Source: Metaphire vulgaris
Taxonomy: Eukaryota > Annelida > Clitellata > Crassiclitellata > Megascolecidae
Reading direction: 5' to 3'
Length of the DNA stretch: 64,000 bases
Assembly: GCA_018105865.1 (NCBI GenBank)
Contig: CM030868.1
Span: 4,295,031 to 4,359,030 of the forward strand
Positions within the stretch are counted from its first letter, which is position 1. Each line of letters begins with the position of its first letter. A model generated the notes under the pieces. That model was not told where the DNA came from, did not search any database, and was given only the letters and a program-made list of their open reading frames with translations. Shown piece by piece: positions 26,909 to 35,557 of this stretch. A program made the position numbers and the translations under genes.

Positions 26909-29855
26909 CTCGATCTTGTGCTAATCTGCATCCTTCCACAATTGTCATGTTCTTTGTTTCCAGATCCTTCTTAATGTTATCCATCCATCTTTTTCTTGGT
27001 CTTCCAATTTAGTAGTAATATTCACCAGAAAATTATAACTAGGGTTTAAGTGGATGAATTTTTGTATATGCAGCAGTTGTTTAGAGGCCCTTAAAATCGA
27101 TTTACCATCTTCCCTGGAAATTTCTCGTGTCACTAAATGACCAGTGTGCCTCCAGTTGTAGGCTGTTTCTGTGTTATCGTCATTTTGCATTGTTGTCTGA
27201 AACAGAACGGTTGTTGGAGGACAATGAATGCCTAACAGAAATCATGTCGTCGTGGACAAAAGAGTCTGAAAACAGACTTCTCCTGACAGAACGAGCGGAC
27301 AAATATGACATCTTTGTCTATCCTGAGGTTAATACATCTATTAACAGCACCCCACCATTTTTAGTGACTTGTGGCAAGTCTTTGACAGAGCTAAGCAGCA
27401 GCCATTTTGGCTGTGATGTAGTCAAATGCATTCATAGGCGAAAGCTTCTTTTGCACCTCTAGGCTCGAGCCGCCTACTTTTTGAGAGGCTACCAAACGGA
27501 AGGGGGAAGGTATAGGGGTCGGCCCCCACCTCTTCATCCAAGTTTATGCCAATGAATGCATCATATAATTTGAAATGCTTTATCAGTTTGATTTACTGAC
27601 ATTTATAACTCAATATTATTTGCATAAGCGCATAAGAATAAGCAGCTACTACTGTACTACTTTCCAAAGCGCTATATAAATTTACGAGATTTTACTTACC
27701 TACTTACTTTGCAGTATGAACTGATAGTGAGGTTTCATTGAAGCGGTTTGTGTCAAAGTGTTAGCGTAAAATCAGTCTCTGGTTTTTAGATAATCTCATC
27801 CTGATGCTTGTTGCTTTCTTTGGCCATGCTTTCCACAACCGAGTTTGAATTCGCGTATAGCTTGCGTTCTGAGATTATTTATTCGATTGTATGTAGTACT
27901 ATGCACTAAAGAATTCATGGTTAGTTAGTTAGTTAGTTAGTTATAGGCTGATTTATATAGCGCTATTTTTCTAGCAGGCTAGAGTCAAGAGTGCTTTCCA
28001 TTGAATTAAAGGAGTGTCCGAACAAGTGCGTTTTTAGTCTCTTAGTGAATGTTTCCAAGTTGGTCGCGTTGGTGACAGTCTGGTAACGCCCATATCTTGT
28101 GAATATCTGTAGTGTTATTGTGGAGTGATGCTTTGGTTGCTGGTTATTTTTAGGCATTTAATCTAACATTAAAATGTCAATAGCCAAGATGTAGGGTGTC
28201 AGCCATATACGAGGGTAATTATATCCAAAGAGGCATAATGGATGGGATGCTGCAGCTACAAAGGGAATAAGTTTTGGAAATATTTACGGTTTAGAATGGA
28301 GATGTTGCAAGAATTGAAGGAAATGATGACTTCATCATTATCTTCATTATTATTATCATCATCAGCATGGAGGGCGCCACAAGCCAGATATTGGGTGGGC
28401 CAACATGGCCTGTTTGAAATTGGACAATGCAAGGACTAGTGCTACAGTAGGCTATAGATATGCAAAAATTCAGAAGAGTGATGAAACGAATTAAAACCAT
28501 GGAGGTCGCCGCAAGCCAAATATTGGGTGGGCCAACATGGCCTGTTTGAAATTGGACAAGGCAAGGACTAGTGCTACAGTAGGCTATAGATATGCAAAAA
28601 TTCAGAAGAGTGATGAAACGAATTAAAACCATGGAGGTCGCATAAGCCAAATATTGGGTGGGCCAACATGGCCTGTTTGAAATTGGACAAGGCAAGGACT
28701 AGTGCTACAGTAGGCTATAGATATGCAAAAATTCAGAAGAGTGATGAAACGAATTAAAACCATGGAGGTCGCCGCAAGCCAAATATTGGGTGGGCCAACA
28801 TGGCCTGTTTGAAATTGGACAAGGCAAGGACTAGTGCTACAGTAGGCTATAGATATGCAAAAATTCAGAAGAGTGATGAAATGAATTAAAACCACATATT
28901 CTTGTGTCCCCATCTTTGCTGTGTCAACCCGTACTAGAATTGTCAATATATTGTGTCTCAATTTTTTTCTAGAGCTTTAGAAATGCCACAAAAAATAATA
29001 AGCCATTTGAAATGACACTATACAAAGTCTTTCAGAAATCTATTCTCTGTCAGGTTATTGACCACAAAATATTATAAAATTGATACCCTGTTTGAAATTG
29101 GAGAATGCTATTGCTACAGTAGTCTATAGATATGCAAAAATTCAGAAGAGTGATGAAGCGAATTAAAAGTTTATCAGCAATTAACTTCTATAGTGCCATT
29201 TTAGTAATGTTCTTGACATCAGTCGGTGCCTTATGCTGAAAAGTGCTCATCGGTAGGAAAAGTGGATTTTTAACATTCACATTTTGAATGTTATATAGAT
29301 AAATTTTCACCATGTTTAGGGTATTTCTTATATTTAACGAACATTTTATTATTTTGTAGAAATACTTGACGGCATTGGAAGATAGAAATATGAAATATGA
29401 TGAAAGTGATCGCCAGGCTTTGATCAAGGTTCGTTGCATGATGTCACTTAACTTCAGATGACAACCAGGGCCGTCTAATCCCCAATCAGTGTGGAGAGGA
29501 TAACCCCCCCCCACCTCCGATTTTATGTGCCTCTCTAGTTAGCATGGGAGAACACCCCCTCCCAATTTGTCACTTTTAAAGCCAATTTCCATCGGAGCCA
29601 ACCCCTCAATTTTGACTATTTTCGGAGATTGGTCCCTTATCTCCACTGTTGGTTCACAAACCACTGGTGACAACAACAGTGCTTAGAACTCTACGCGTAA
29701 TCCTATAAGGGACTTATATATATCACCTCTTATATTGCAATTGATATTTTGAATTATCACAATAATTGTCCATATTTAAATGTTTTTATCAAGGCTTTGT
29801 AAAATCTTATGCAAAAGTAATTTCACTGCTGCTTATGCTCTAAATCCTTTAAAAA

Positions 29856-29913
<58 letters not shown>

Positions 29914-32900
29914 TAAACATAATTATTATCTAATGAAATATATGTATTATGAAGCCTATGAAAACGGCAGCATTGATGTGCCATTGTTTGAGGCAATGTG
30001 TTATTGATGTTATTATTATTATTGTTATTATGTGTTATTGTGTTATCTTATTTGAGGACTTTCTGGAATCCAACTGTCGACTTCCGGAATTCGACGGAAT
30101 GCTGTACATCAAACTGGAAGGGAAAAAGGCTTGGAAAAAGCTGTATTTTATCCTCAGATCTTCCGGAATATACTACAATCCAAAAGGAAATGGCAAGGTT
30201 AGAGAAACCAAAGAAACAATACTATTATGATTTCCTATACAGTGAAACCCGCTTAATTGCATAGGTGCCGTGAAAGCCTTGGTTATGCAATTAACTGGGC
30301 TATGCAAATAGCCGGGACGTCTGATACACAAAACACTGGTTCGGGTTTTTATGTTGTTATGCAATTATGCGGGTTATGCAATTAAGCGGTATGCGATTAA
30401 GTGGGATCCACTGTAATAGTAAATGGGACAGTTGGATATGCATTTGTTCCACCCAATAACCTTCTGGAGGGAGACTGCAAAAAAACAGAAACAAACAGAA
30501 AATAGCACGTTGCAAACATGCTATTAACTACTAGTAGCAGTTTATACTTTGAAAAGAGTTGATGCACTTCAAAATGGTGCCTTTCTAAGCAGAAGTCATT
30601 AGCTTTGAAAGTAAGTTATGTTTCCTTTGTTGCCTGTGCAATACTGTTTTAAGAAGTTTGCAGCCGTAGGTATTTTGAAAAAGTTGCACCAATAAAGCGG
30701 TGATGACCTTTTTCTGCTCATCAGACTTTATGAGCACCAAAAAAATTGAAAATCAAGCACAACAGACAATTTTTATCACCGCCCGCCGGGGCCCTTTACA
30801 TATCGCGGGGCCCTAGGCACGTGCATGACTATGCCTTAAAACGGCTCTGTGCCTGTTTGAGACGATTTTGTATTTGAGGTTTTGTATTCTTTCGTTTTGC
30901 TTTAGTCGCTGATCGACCTAGTCTGTCTTCAGAGACTCGATTCGGTGGACGTCTTCACCGGTGTTGGCTGGAAGAAGAAATACAAGGCCCCCACTGACTT
31001 TGGATTTGCACTGAAGGTAGAGTATATGTAATGTAATGTAGCATTTGTATAGCGACTCTCGTATTTATACTCGGAGGCGCTCCAAATGCAGAGCCAGCAC
31101 CATGCACCCTCAAAGTCCACAAATGCTTGGGGGGGGACCCGACGATCCCGGGGGCCTTTCCAAACGGTAAATCCGACTGACCCTCCACTATGTTATACAT
31201 ATTTATTCTGTGAGGAACCCTGAACAGGATAGCTCCTGTCCTAGGAGTGTGTATGTCTGGTGACGTTGAGTCGAAGGCATGCATGTAGGCGTGCTTCTAC
31301 TGTTCTGTACAGTATGTCCAAATCCATGCACACAAATTGCTTGGCACGTTGGGACAGTTGGATGTGCAATTGTTCCACTCGCTAACCTGCTGGTTAGTGG
31401 GAGACTGCAAAAAAACCCGAAACAAACAGAAAGCAACACAGTGCAGACATGCTATTAACTGATAATAACATTTTGTACTTTGAAAAGACTTTATGCACTT
31501 CAAAATGTTGTCTTTCTAAGCAGAAGAATCATTAGGTTTGAAAGTAAGTTATGTTTTCCTTGCTGCTTGTGTGAGATGATTTTCTATTTGATGGTTTTTT
31601 GCCATTTGCCAGTAATCAAATATAGCTGATACTAAGAATGCTATAAATGTGTTATTAATGATCCTGTCAGTGATGTCGTATCTTACACTCATCTTCCAAT
31701 AATTGATGGAGTATTCATGGTCCTGCGATATGCTAGGTTTAATTCTTGGCAGACTTTTATTACCACTGTTTTTTGCAGCAGTCAATAAAAAGCAATTAGC
31801 TAAAACTTTAAAAAGTCTCTCATTCTATGCTTGTTTTGAATATTAATATGTTGATTGTTTGAATTTTGTTTGAATATTCATCTGTTGATTGTTTGAATAT
31901 TCATCTGTTGATTGTTTGAACATTCATCTGTTGATTGTTTGAATATTCATCTGTTGATTGTTTAAATATTCACCTATTGATTGTTTGAATATTCATCTGT
32001 TGATTGTTTGAATATTCATTCATCTGTTGATTGTTTGAATATTCATCTGTTGATTGTTTGAATATTCATCTGTTGATTGTTTGAACATTCATCTGTTGAT
32101 TGTTTGAATATTCACCTATTGATTGTTTGAATATTCATCTGTTGATTGTTTGAATATTCATCTGTTGATTGTTTGAACATTCATCTGTTGATTGTTTGAA
32201 TATTCACCTATTGATTGTTTGAATATTCATTCATCTGTTGATTGTTTGAATATTCATCTGTTGATTGTTTGAACATTCATCTGTTGATTGTTTGAATATT
32301 CACCTGTTGATTGTTTGAATATTCATCTGTTGATTGTTTGAATATTCATCTGTTGATTGTTTGAACATTCATCTGTTGATTGTTTGAATATTCACCTATT
32401 GATTGTTTGAATATTCATCTGTTGATTGTTTGAATATTCACCTATTGATTGTTTGAATATTCATTCATCTGTTGATTGTTTGAATATTCATCTGTTGATT
32501 GTTTGAATATTCATCTGTTGATTGTTTGAATATTCACCTATTGATTGTTTGAATATTCATTCATCTGTTGATTGTTTGAATATTCATCTGTTGATTGTTT
32601 GAATATTCATCTGTTGATTGTTTGAATATTCACCTATTGATTGTTTGAATATTCATCTGTTGATTGTTTGAATATTCATATGTTGATTGTTTGAATATGT
32701 GTTCATCTGTTCTTTTGCAGTCAACGATTATTGTTTCTGATGTTTTTATAGCATCTGCAGATACAGAAGAAAGCTCCAAAGTATATCAAATATTTTTGTG
32801 CCGATGACTTGGACTCCATGTGGCTTTGGGTTAACTCAATACGCTTAGCAAAGGTTAGTACAGTACATTAGTACAGTATAATAAATATACCGTAAGCAAT

Positions 32901-34737
32901 AACATGGTTTAGAGTGGTTCAGTAGGGTCTGCCCTGTGTGAAAACCACTATGTCTCACCCATTATGCCATAAGGTCTTGCTGTGTAATCTCATTCTTTGC
33001 ACTCGGCAGTGGCGTGGCCAAGGGGGTTTTGGGGGTTAAAACCCCCCTTGGCTGTTTGGCCAAAAAGAAATTTTATTGGGTATCAATATAGTCATACATG
33101 CTCATGTACCTATATAATTCACTTATTGAAGCAAAGTAATAGTTGATGATTTTTTTTTACTTGTCAGGATTTTTTTCCGCATTGTTAATGGTGAAATCAT
33201 GATGATAACCTTTTTTCTGTTTTTGGTTGTCAGAATTTTCTGAAATTGGGAATCATGGCAACTATAACCCCCCTTTGGAAAATCCTGGCTAAGCCACTGG
33301 CACTCGGTATATAAAATATACGTACCGATATATTTGGCGAATGTTTTTGTCTCATTGTTGTAGTATGGACGACAGCTGTTCACCAATTTCGTTCAGCAGC
33401 AGAGCTGCGTCGACCAGTTCTTTGGTGACGATTCCATTGCAAGGTCAAATCAGACCGCTTTGGTCCAGGAGAAGATATCGGAGATGTTTTCCCAGCAGGT
33501 GGAGTCGGCGCCCAGCTTCGGGTCTGCGGCGGAACTATTTCCCGCCCCATTGCAGACGTTTCGATCTGATTCACCCGACACGTCGTTATCGAGACTCCTT
33601 ATGTCCTACCTGGATGAGGACACCGGACAGTCGCCGCCAACACAGAGGTTTGGTTCCCCTGTTCGCGTGACTACCGAGAGCTCGAAACTCACAATAAGTC
33701 AGACGGGGTCTCCGATTAAAGTCGTTCCGCCGAAGAGACCGATGACGGAATCGGCGAGCGTACACCACCTTCCGCCTCCGTCGCTAGTTCCAGAACACGA
33801 CACCGATATCTGGAGCGATCCGGATTTTGCCCGTCAATCCGGGCATGGAACGCTGTCGGGTTCGGTCGACCAGTTGCATAGCGTCGGTTACCCGGCTTAT
33901 GGTCGAGGAGCAGGTCAGCAGATTTCAGCGGCGGCACAGGCGAGCGGTAGCGCCGGAAAGTGGACAAGCAGTCGGAAGCAGCACGCCGTCATCAAGCGCG
34001 CGCCGAACATGGGACATCGAGACGTCGAAGACCCACAACCTGTGTACCCGTCGCTGAGCTCTTCATCTCCTAAGCCAATGTCCTCGCCAAAGCCTTGCTA
34101 TCCGCCCAAACCGATCACTTATACTAGCACGTTGGTGTTGCCGAGCAGTCTGCCTCCGGTGCGTCGAAAGCTTCCGACGTCCGGTTCGTTCTCCGACTGC
34201 GACGATGGTAGAACGTCGTCGACTCCTCCTCCTCAATCCTCGCCGAAACCGAAGCCGCTGCTGCCTCCGAAGCGAAGGGACATCGTCATACAGAGTGTGT
34301 CCGTGGATAATTCTCCGACCAGAGGTCACCTTCGCTCGGCAGGAAATCTTACCCTACCGAGGAAACAGCCGGTCAGACCGGGTCGACCGTCTAGCGATTT
34401 CTCCCACCACCCGGGGGGTCTGTCCCGATCGCCACCATACTCGGAAGCAGCATTTGCCGCGAAGAGCTCTCCTTCGTTCGAAAGTTGGCAGAAGTCCAGT
34501 TTTCTTAAGGATCTGGAGAGAGTCATTCTGCAGAAGCAGGCTCAACAAGGCGCAACAGGGCTTGCTCAGGACGTGCCTCGAAGAGCTTATGACGACGACG
34601 ATGATGATGATGATGATGATGATTTTCACCGTCAACCATCTACTCCACCAGCTGCGCTTCTGGGCAGACCGAATAAGGCCAATCGACCGCCTCCACCTCC
34701 GAGACGCAGCAATGAAACTCAACTCACGTACAAGTAG
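14437..34737 (+). CDS. RAPH1-like: MRL-family adaptor (MIG-10 / RIAM / lamellipodin-like), complete, 10 coding exons
   Basis: Coding exons: 14437-14488, 15103-15809, 24920-24994, 26436-26595, 27206-27327, 29360-29428, 30057-30197, 30906-31016, 32752-32853, 33364-34737. All borders are GT/AG and all phases join, giving 970 codons. Residues about 1-253 are an acidic, serine-rich N-terminus containing [17 protein letters not shown], which matches the family's N-terminal helix. Residues 254-278 are a short helix leading into the RA domain (about 279-372); the PH domain is about 396-513 and the tail 514-970 is Ser/Pro-rich. Known for the family: MRL proteins bind Ras-type GTPases and membrane phosphoinositides and link them to actin regulators and talin/integrin at the leading edge. 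The start ATG at 14437 follows an acceptor at 14405-14406, so 14407-14436 is 5' UTR and more non-coding exons may lie upstream. Invertebrates usually have one MRL gene, so no choice is made between RAPH1 and APBB1IP. Confidence 0.93.
15103..15809 (+). CDS. MRL adaptor coding exon 2 (acidic/serine-rich N-terminal region)
   Basis: Acceptor tttttag precedes 15103; donor gtgagt follows 15809. The first residues ([20 protein letters not shown]) resemble the conserved LDALMADLCSIEQEL-type helix of lamellipodin. The remainder is low-complexity Ser/Asp/Asn-rich and probably disordered. CpG content is much higher than in the flanking introns. Confidence 0.9.
16015..16083. repeat. AAT/ATT microsatellite
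   Basis: AAT units switching to ATT units, directly followed by a SINE-body repeat copy. Confidence 0.9.
16289..16442. repeat. Compound TG/TA/CA/CATA microsatellite
   Basis: TG, then TA, then CA, then TA, then CATA units. Confidence 0.95.
17057..17119. repeat. AAT/ATT microsatellite
   Basis: Directly abuts the SINE-body repeat at 17119. Confidence 0.92.
17119..17290. repeat. Dispersed SINE-body repeat with conserved hairpin
   Basis: Core: agagtggttcagtagggtct then gccctgtgtg(a)gaaccact. The two arms AGTGGTTC and GAACCACT pair. Further copies are at 14640-14770, 16094-16165, 32902-33000 and 59995-60040, and one on the other strand at 11331-11372. Several abut AAT/ATT tracts, which are probably their tails. 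Confidence 0.65.
18534..18852 (+). mobile_element. hAT-like MITE, CAGTGGCGTAGCCA family, 319 bp
   Basis: Ends CAGTGGCGTAGCCAGG and TTGGCTACTACAGCACTG; perfect 8-bp duplication atttggag on both sides. In the MRL intron. Confidence 0.85.
19410..19603 (-). mobile_element. hAT-like MITE, CAGTGGCGGCTCC family
   Basis: Ends CAGTGGCGGCTCTAGG and GGTGGAGCCGCCACTG; perfect 8-bp duplication cattgatc at 19402-19409 and 19604-19611. Confidence 0.92.
19640..19765. repeat. (ATTC)n microsatellite
   Basis: ATTC units with ATCC, GTTC and ACTC variants. Confidence 0.92.
20003..20186. mobile_element. hAT-like MITE, CAGTGTTTATTCTAG family
   Basis: Ends (C)CAGTGTTTATTCTAG and CTAGAATAAACACTG; 8-bp duplication caggttgg at 19995-20002 and 20187-20194. 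Confidence 0.87.
20466..20652. repeat. CT and CTGT microsatellites
   Basis: CTGT blocks at 20480-20521 and 20619-20652 separated by about 95 bp. Confidence 0.88.
20784..20857. repeat. (TA)n microsatellite
   Basis: Long uninterrupted alternating AT. Confidence 0.95.
21557..21747 (+). mobile_element. hAT-like MITE, CAGTGGCGGCTCC family
   Basis: Ends CAGTGGCGGCTCCACGG and TAGAGCCGCCACTG; perfect 8-bp duplication gtcatctg at 21549-21556 and 21748-21755. Confidence 0.92.
21954..22209. mobile_element. hAT-like MITE, CATGGGCGC family
   Basis: Ends CATGGGCGCACAC and GTGTGAGCACCCATG; flanks gtatctat and gtatcaat (7 of 8). A related partial copy is at about 14770-15020 (gcatgggcgcccacacatt). Confidence 0.75.
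22690..22769 (-). mobile_element. tRNA-derived SINE head
   Basis: The minus strand has A-box TGGCAGAGTGGG and B-box GGGTTCAAGCCCC, with a Leu/Ser-like long spacing. It continues into GTGGCTTTCACACAGGCAG, a 3' body related to the dispersed hairpin repeat found at 17119 and 32902. Confidence 0.7.
22777..23658 (+). mobile_element. 5'-truncated L2/CR1-like retrotransposon, C-terminal ORF part
   Basis: An open 293-codon stretch without stops includes [52 protein letters not shown] and [14 protein letters not shown]. These are typical of the region after the reverse transcriptase core in L2/CR1/Rex-type elements. The 3' UTR runs to about 23850 and ends in TTAC repeats. It sits in the long MRL intron. 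The intact frame suggests recent insertion. A minus-strand tRNA-SINE lies directly at the 5' truncation. Confidence 0.85.
24590..24810 (+). repeat. 110-bp tandem duplication ending in AT dinucleotides
   Basis: Two near-identical units (accataaaatacagtgtacag ... tcttgatatatgatatatat) are followed by an (AT)n tract to 24841. The block ends about 80 bp before MRL exon 3. Confidence 0.85.
24920..24994 (+). CDS. MRL adaptor coding exon 3 (helix before RA domain)
   Basis: This 25-codon phase 0/0 exon has acceptor atttcag and donor gtagaa. It encodes [20 protein letters not shown] and onward, a basic amphipathic helix in the place where lamellipodin has KAEKIRVALEKIKEA just before the RA domain. 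It lies 9.1 kb downstream of exon 2, the longest intron of the gene. Confidence 0.87.
25545..25862 (+). mobile_element. L2/CR1-like 3' end fragment carrying a small hairpin insertion
   Basis: It encodes the terminal [21 protein letters not shown] residues ([18 protein letters not shown]) seen at the end of the 22777 element, then its 3' UTR. The UTR is interrupted at about 25786-25857 by a hairpin element. Confidence 0.75.
25783..25860. mobile_element. 77-bp hairpin element (17-bp perfect arms)
   Basis: TTAACCCCTTAACTGGG and its exact complement CCCAGTTAAGGGGTTAA enclose about 40 bp. The uninterrupted copy at 26045-26395 shows the empty site (aaagattaagtgc), so this is an insertion. The duplication can be read as 6-8 bp (aagattaa). 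Confidence 0.7.
26045..26395 (-). mobile_element. L2/CR1-like 3' end fragment, inverted copy
   Basis: The reverse complement closely matches 25545-25788 and continues without the hairpin into the ATATAAATCTAGGAGATTTTAC tail. It ends about 40 bp upstream of MRL exon 4, so its junction is close to the branch-point region of that intron. Confidence 0.75.
26436..26595 (+). CDS. MRL adaptor coding exon 4 (RA domain, first half)
   Basis: It encodes [20 protein letters not shown] through [12 protein letters not shown] and ends in phase 1. The pattern TLVRVY, then a threonine/asparagine-rich turn, then WEVIDGLL and WSLVE matches the Ras-association ubiquitin fold of MRL proteins (WSLVETV in lamellipodin). 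Confidence 0.92.
26847..27012 (-). mobile_element. RTE-like 3' end fragment next to a TAG microsatellite, minus strand
   Basis: A (TAG)n tract (26847-26907) is followed by ccttcttaatgttatccatc, catctttttcttggtcttcc, matching the minus strand of the RTE C-terminal region. Confidence 0.5.
27206..27327 (+). CDS. MRL adaptor coding exon 5 (RA domain, second half)
   Basis: Two bases complete the Glu codon from exon 4, then the exon encodes [20 protein letters not shown] and [13 protein letters not shown]. This corresponds to the family pattern ERIFEDHENLVENLLNWTRDS and ERIEKYALFKNPQ. The donor is gttaat, a weaker but acceptable site. Confidence 0.92.
27600..27712 (+). mobile_element. L2/CR1-like 3' tail fragment
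   Basis: GCATAAGAATAAGCAGCTAC, then AAGCGCTATATAAATTTACG and a TTAC-type tail repeat the 3' UTR of the 22777 element. It is in the MRL intron after exon 5. Confidence 0.7.
28366..28894 (-). repeat. Four tandem copies of a 132-bp unit
   Basis: Units begin (catgg) at 28366, 28498, 28630 and 28761 and are almost identical. Each contains gggccaacatggcctgtttg and ctacagtaggctatagatat. The flank 28890-29165 is the reverse complement of part of the 12107-12740 repeat. In the MRL intron before exon 6. Confidence 0.9.
29360..29428 (+). CDS. MRL adaptor coding exon 6 (RA-PH linker)
   Basis: This 23-codon phase 0/0 exon encodes [20 protein letters not shown] and onward, the equivalent of the YLLGKKETAEMADRNKEVLL linker that couples RA and PH into one structural unit in known MRL proteins. 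The acceptor is ttttgtag and the donor gttcg. Confidence 0.85.
29858..29912. repeat. (ATT)n microsatellite
   Basis: In the MRL intron before exon 7. Confidence 0.93.
30057..30197 (+). CDS. MRL adaptor coding exon 7 (PH domain, beta 1-4)
   Basis: This 47-codon exon encodes [20 protein letters not shown] and [19 protein letters not shown], a clear PH start. The basic residues around [12 protein letters not shown] fit a phosphoinositide site. A pogo-like MITE starts 43 bp after the donor. Confidence 0.95.
30240..30413. mobile_element. pogo/Tigger-like MITE
   Basis: Ends CAGTGAAACCCGCTTAAT and ATTAAGTGGGATCCACTG, flanked by TA on both sides (30238-30239, 30414-30415), as expected for Tc1/mariner-pogo elements. 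It begins 43 bp past MRL exon 7. Confidence 0.8.
30906..31016 (+). CDS. MRL adaptor coding exon 8 (PH domain, middle)
   Basis: This 37-codon exon encodes [20 protein letters not shown] and [16 protein letters not shown]. It corresponds to RDLVCFLQLDHVNVYYGQ and NKYKAPTDYCLVLK in lamellipodin, including the diagnostic KYKAPTD. Confidence 0.95.
31835..32712 (+). repeat. 23-bp minisatellite in MRL intron
   Basis: About 36 units of TGAATATTCATCTGTTGATTGTT with variants: CATCTG or CACCTA, ACATTC for ATATTC, and a 27-bp form with CATTCATCTG. Variants recur in similar order, which suggests higher-order duplication. The array ends 40 bp before MRL exon 9. Confidence 0.93.
32752..32853 (+). CDS. MRL adaptor coding exon 9 (PH domain C-terminal helix)
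   Basis: This 34-codon exon encodes [20 protein letters not shown] and [11 protein letters not shown], the PH C-terminal helix (HPQIQKKSQYIKYLCCDD and WVNGIRIAK in lamellipodin). A second potential acceptor, ttttgcag at 32713-32720, lies just upstream; using it would break the frame. The intron before this exon is filled by the 23-bp minisatellite. Confidence 0.94.
32902..33000. repeat. Dispersed SINE-body repeat copy
   Basis: Same hairpin core as at 17119-17290 (ggttcagtagggtctgccct). It lies 48 bp downstream of MRL exon 9 and is directly followed by the hAT-like MITE at 33007. Confidence 0.6.
33007..33299. mobile_element. hAT-like MITE, CAGTGGCGT(G/A)GCCA family, 293 bp
   Basis: Ends CAGTGGCGTGGCCAAGG and TCCTGGCTAAGCCACTG; perfect 8-bp duplication gcactcgg at 32999-33006 and 33300-33307. 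It lies 64 bp upstream of the last MRL exon. Confidence 0.88.
33364..34737 (+). CDS. MRL adaptor coding exon 10 (proline-rich C-terminal tail, stop)
   Basis: It begins [14 protein letters not shown], which matches YGKQLYMNYQEAL just after the PH domain, and runs 457 codons to TAG. Proline-rich SH3-type motifs include [11 protein letters not shown] and RPPPPPRRS near the end. An aspartate run is encoded by a GAC/GAT repeat around 34592-34621. I see no clean FPPPP-type EVH1 ligand; the nearest is LFPAPLQ. Long ORFs on the other frames of this GC-rich exon are shadows. Confidence 0.93.
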   Translation, partial: YGRQLFTNFVQQQSCVDQFFGDDSIARSNQTALVQEKISEMFSQQVESAPSFGSAAELFPAPLQTFRSDSPDTSLSRLLMSYLDEDTGQSPPTQRFGSPVRVTTESSKLTISQTGSPIKVVPPKRPMTESASVHHLPPPSLVPEHDTDIWSDPDFARQSGHGTLSGSVDQLHSVGYPAYGRGAGQQISAAAQASGSAGKWTSSRKQHAVIKRAPNMGHRDVEDPQPVYPSLSSSSPKPMSSPKPCYPPKPITYTSTLVLPSSLPPVRRKLPTSGSFSDCDDGRTSSTPPPQSSPKPKPLLPPKRRDIVIQSVSVDNSPTRGHLRSAGNLTLPRKQPVRPGRPSSDFSHHPGGLSRSPPYSEAAFAAKSSPSFESWQKSSFLKDLERVILQKQAQQGATGLAQDVPRRAYDDDDDDDDDDDFHRQPSTPPAALLGRPNKANRPPPPPRRSNETQLTYK

Positions 34738-35312
34738 CTTCTTTTGAAAGAAGTCTTCCGTAAAAGAATCGCGTACATTTCTGAAAACCATTTGCGCGTC
34801 TTGCACGGCGTAAGCAACACGGCTTGATTATTATTGTGGTTTTCCCAGCAATAACGTCCAGATGAAATAGTGGTTTGATGGAACGTAGATTAATAGCTTT
34901 GCCTGGAATTTGATAATAACGGATGATATTTGATGAAAATCTGTTTATATTTTATTTTTCGGCGTCGGTGCAGCTTATTGGTTATTTTTTCATCGAAGGT
35001 AATATTATGACAAAACATTGTGACTAACTTTGATTTGTTTTCAAGTTTTGCTTCATTGTTTCTTTGTTTTTGATACACTTGGGCGAATATAGCTTAGATG
35101 TGAGTGTTCATAGACTATAGAATATATAGATCTATACTTTTGATTTTAAATACAGTCAAATATGTTGTGTTTTATGGGAATGTCAGTATTATGTCTGTTA
35201 TAGCGTTGAATATGATTATGTCTTAGCTGTGTGTTGTGTGTTGTTCAGTTGATACTTCTGTCTTGCACGTACTGAATGTGACTCTCGGATTTTGGATTTC
35301 ATCGGCGTGTGG

Positions 35313-35555
35313 CCGGGGTATTCAAACGGCGTCCCGCGGGCCAGACCCGGCCCGCCAAGTGGTGTGAAATGGCCCGTGAAGATACCGAAACAACAAGTAG
35401 CTTTTTTACAACACTTAAACAAAAAATTTCTAATGTCTTGCGTTCAATTTATCTGTTTTCTATTACTTATGAACGATATTTTTCAAAAACATTGGGCCTT
35501 CGGGCACCAGTCATAACAAATGTGGTCCTTCATAATTTTTAATTGAATACCCCTG
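35313..35555. mobile_element. hAT-like element, CAGGGGTATTCAA family
   Basis: Ends CCGGGGTATTCAA and TTGAATACCCCTG. Its right-hand duplication (gcatgtgg, against gcgtgtgg on the left) is split by the MITE at 35558-35749. A related sequence (gtttcaaacgagttcacagg..., cacggcccgcgggtagc) lies at 17780-17890. Confidence 0.78.
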
Positions 35556-35557
35556 GC

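Noticed and set aside
28291..28961. Repeat-containing ORFs of 112 and 134 codons, minus strand
   Set aside because: The 132-bp unit is a multiple of three, so repeat units stay open by chance; intronic.
31835..32712. CRISPR-like array
   Set aside because: Units are contiguous with no unique spacers, in a eukaryotic intron; it is a minisatellite.
34205..34806. 150-180 codon ORFs overlapping the last MRL exon in other frames
   Set aside because: Shadows of a GC-rich coding exon; the MRL frame joins to the PH exons, these do not.
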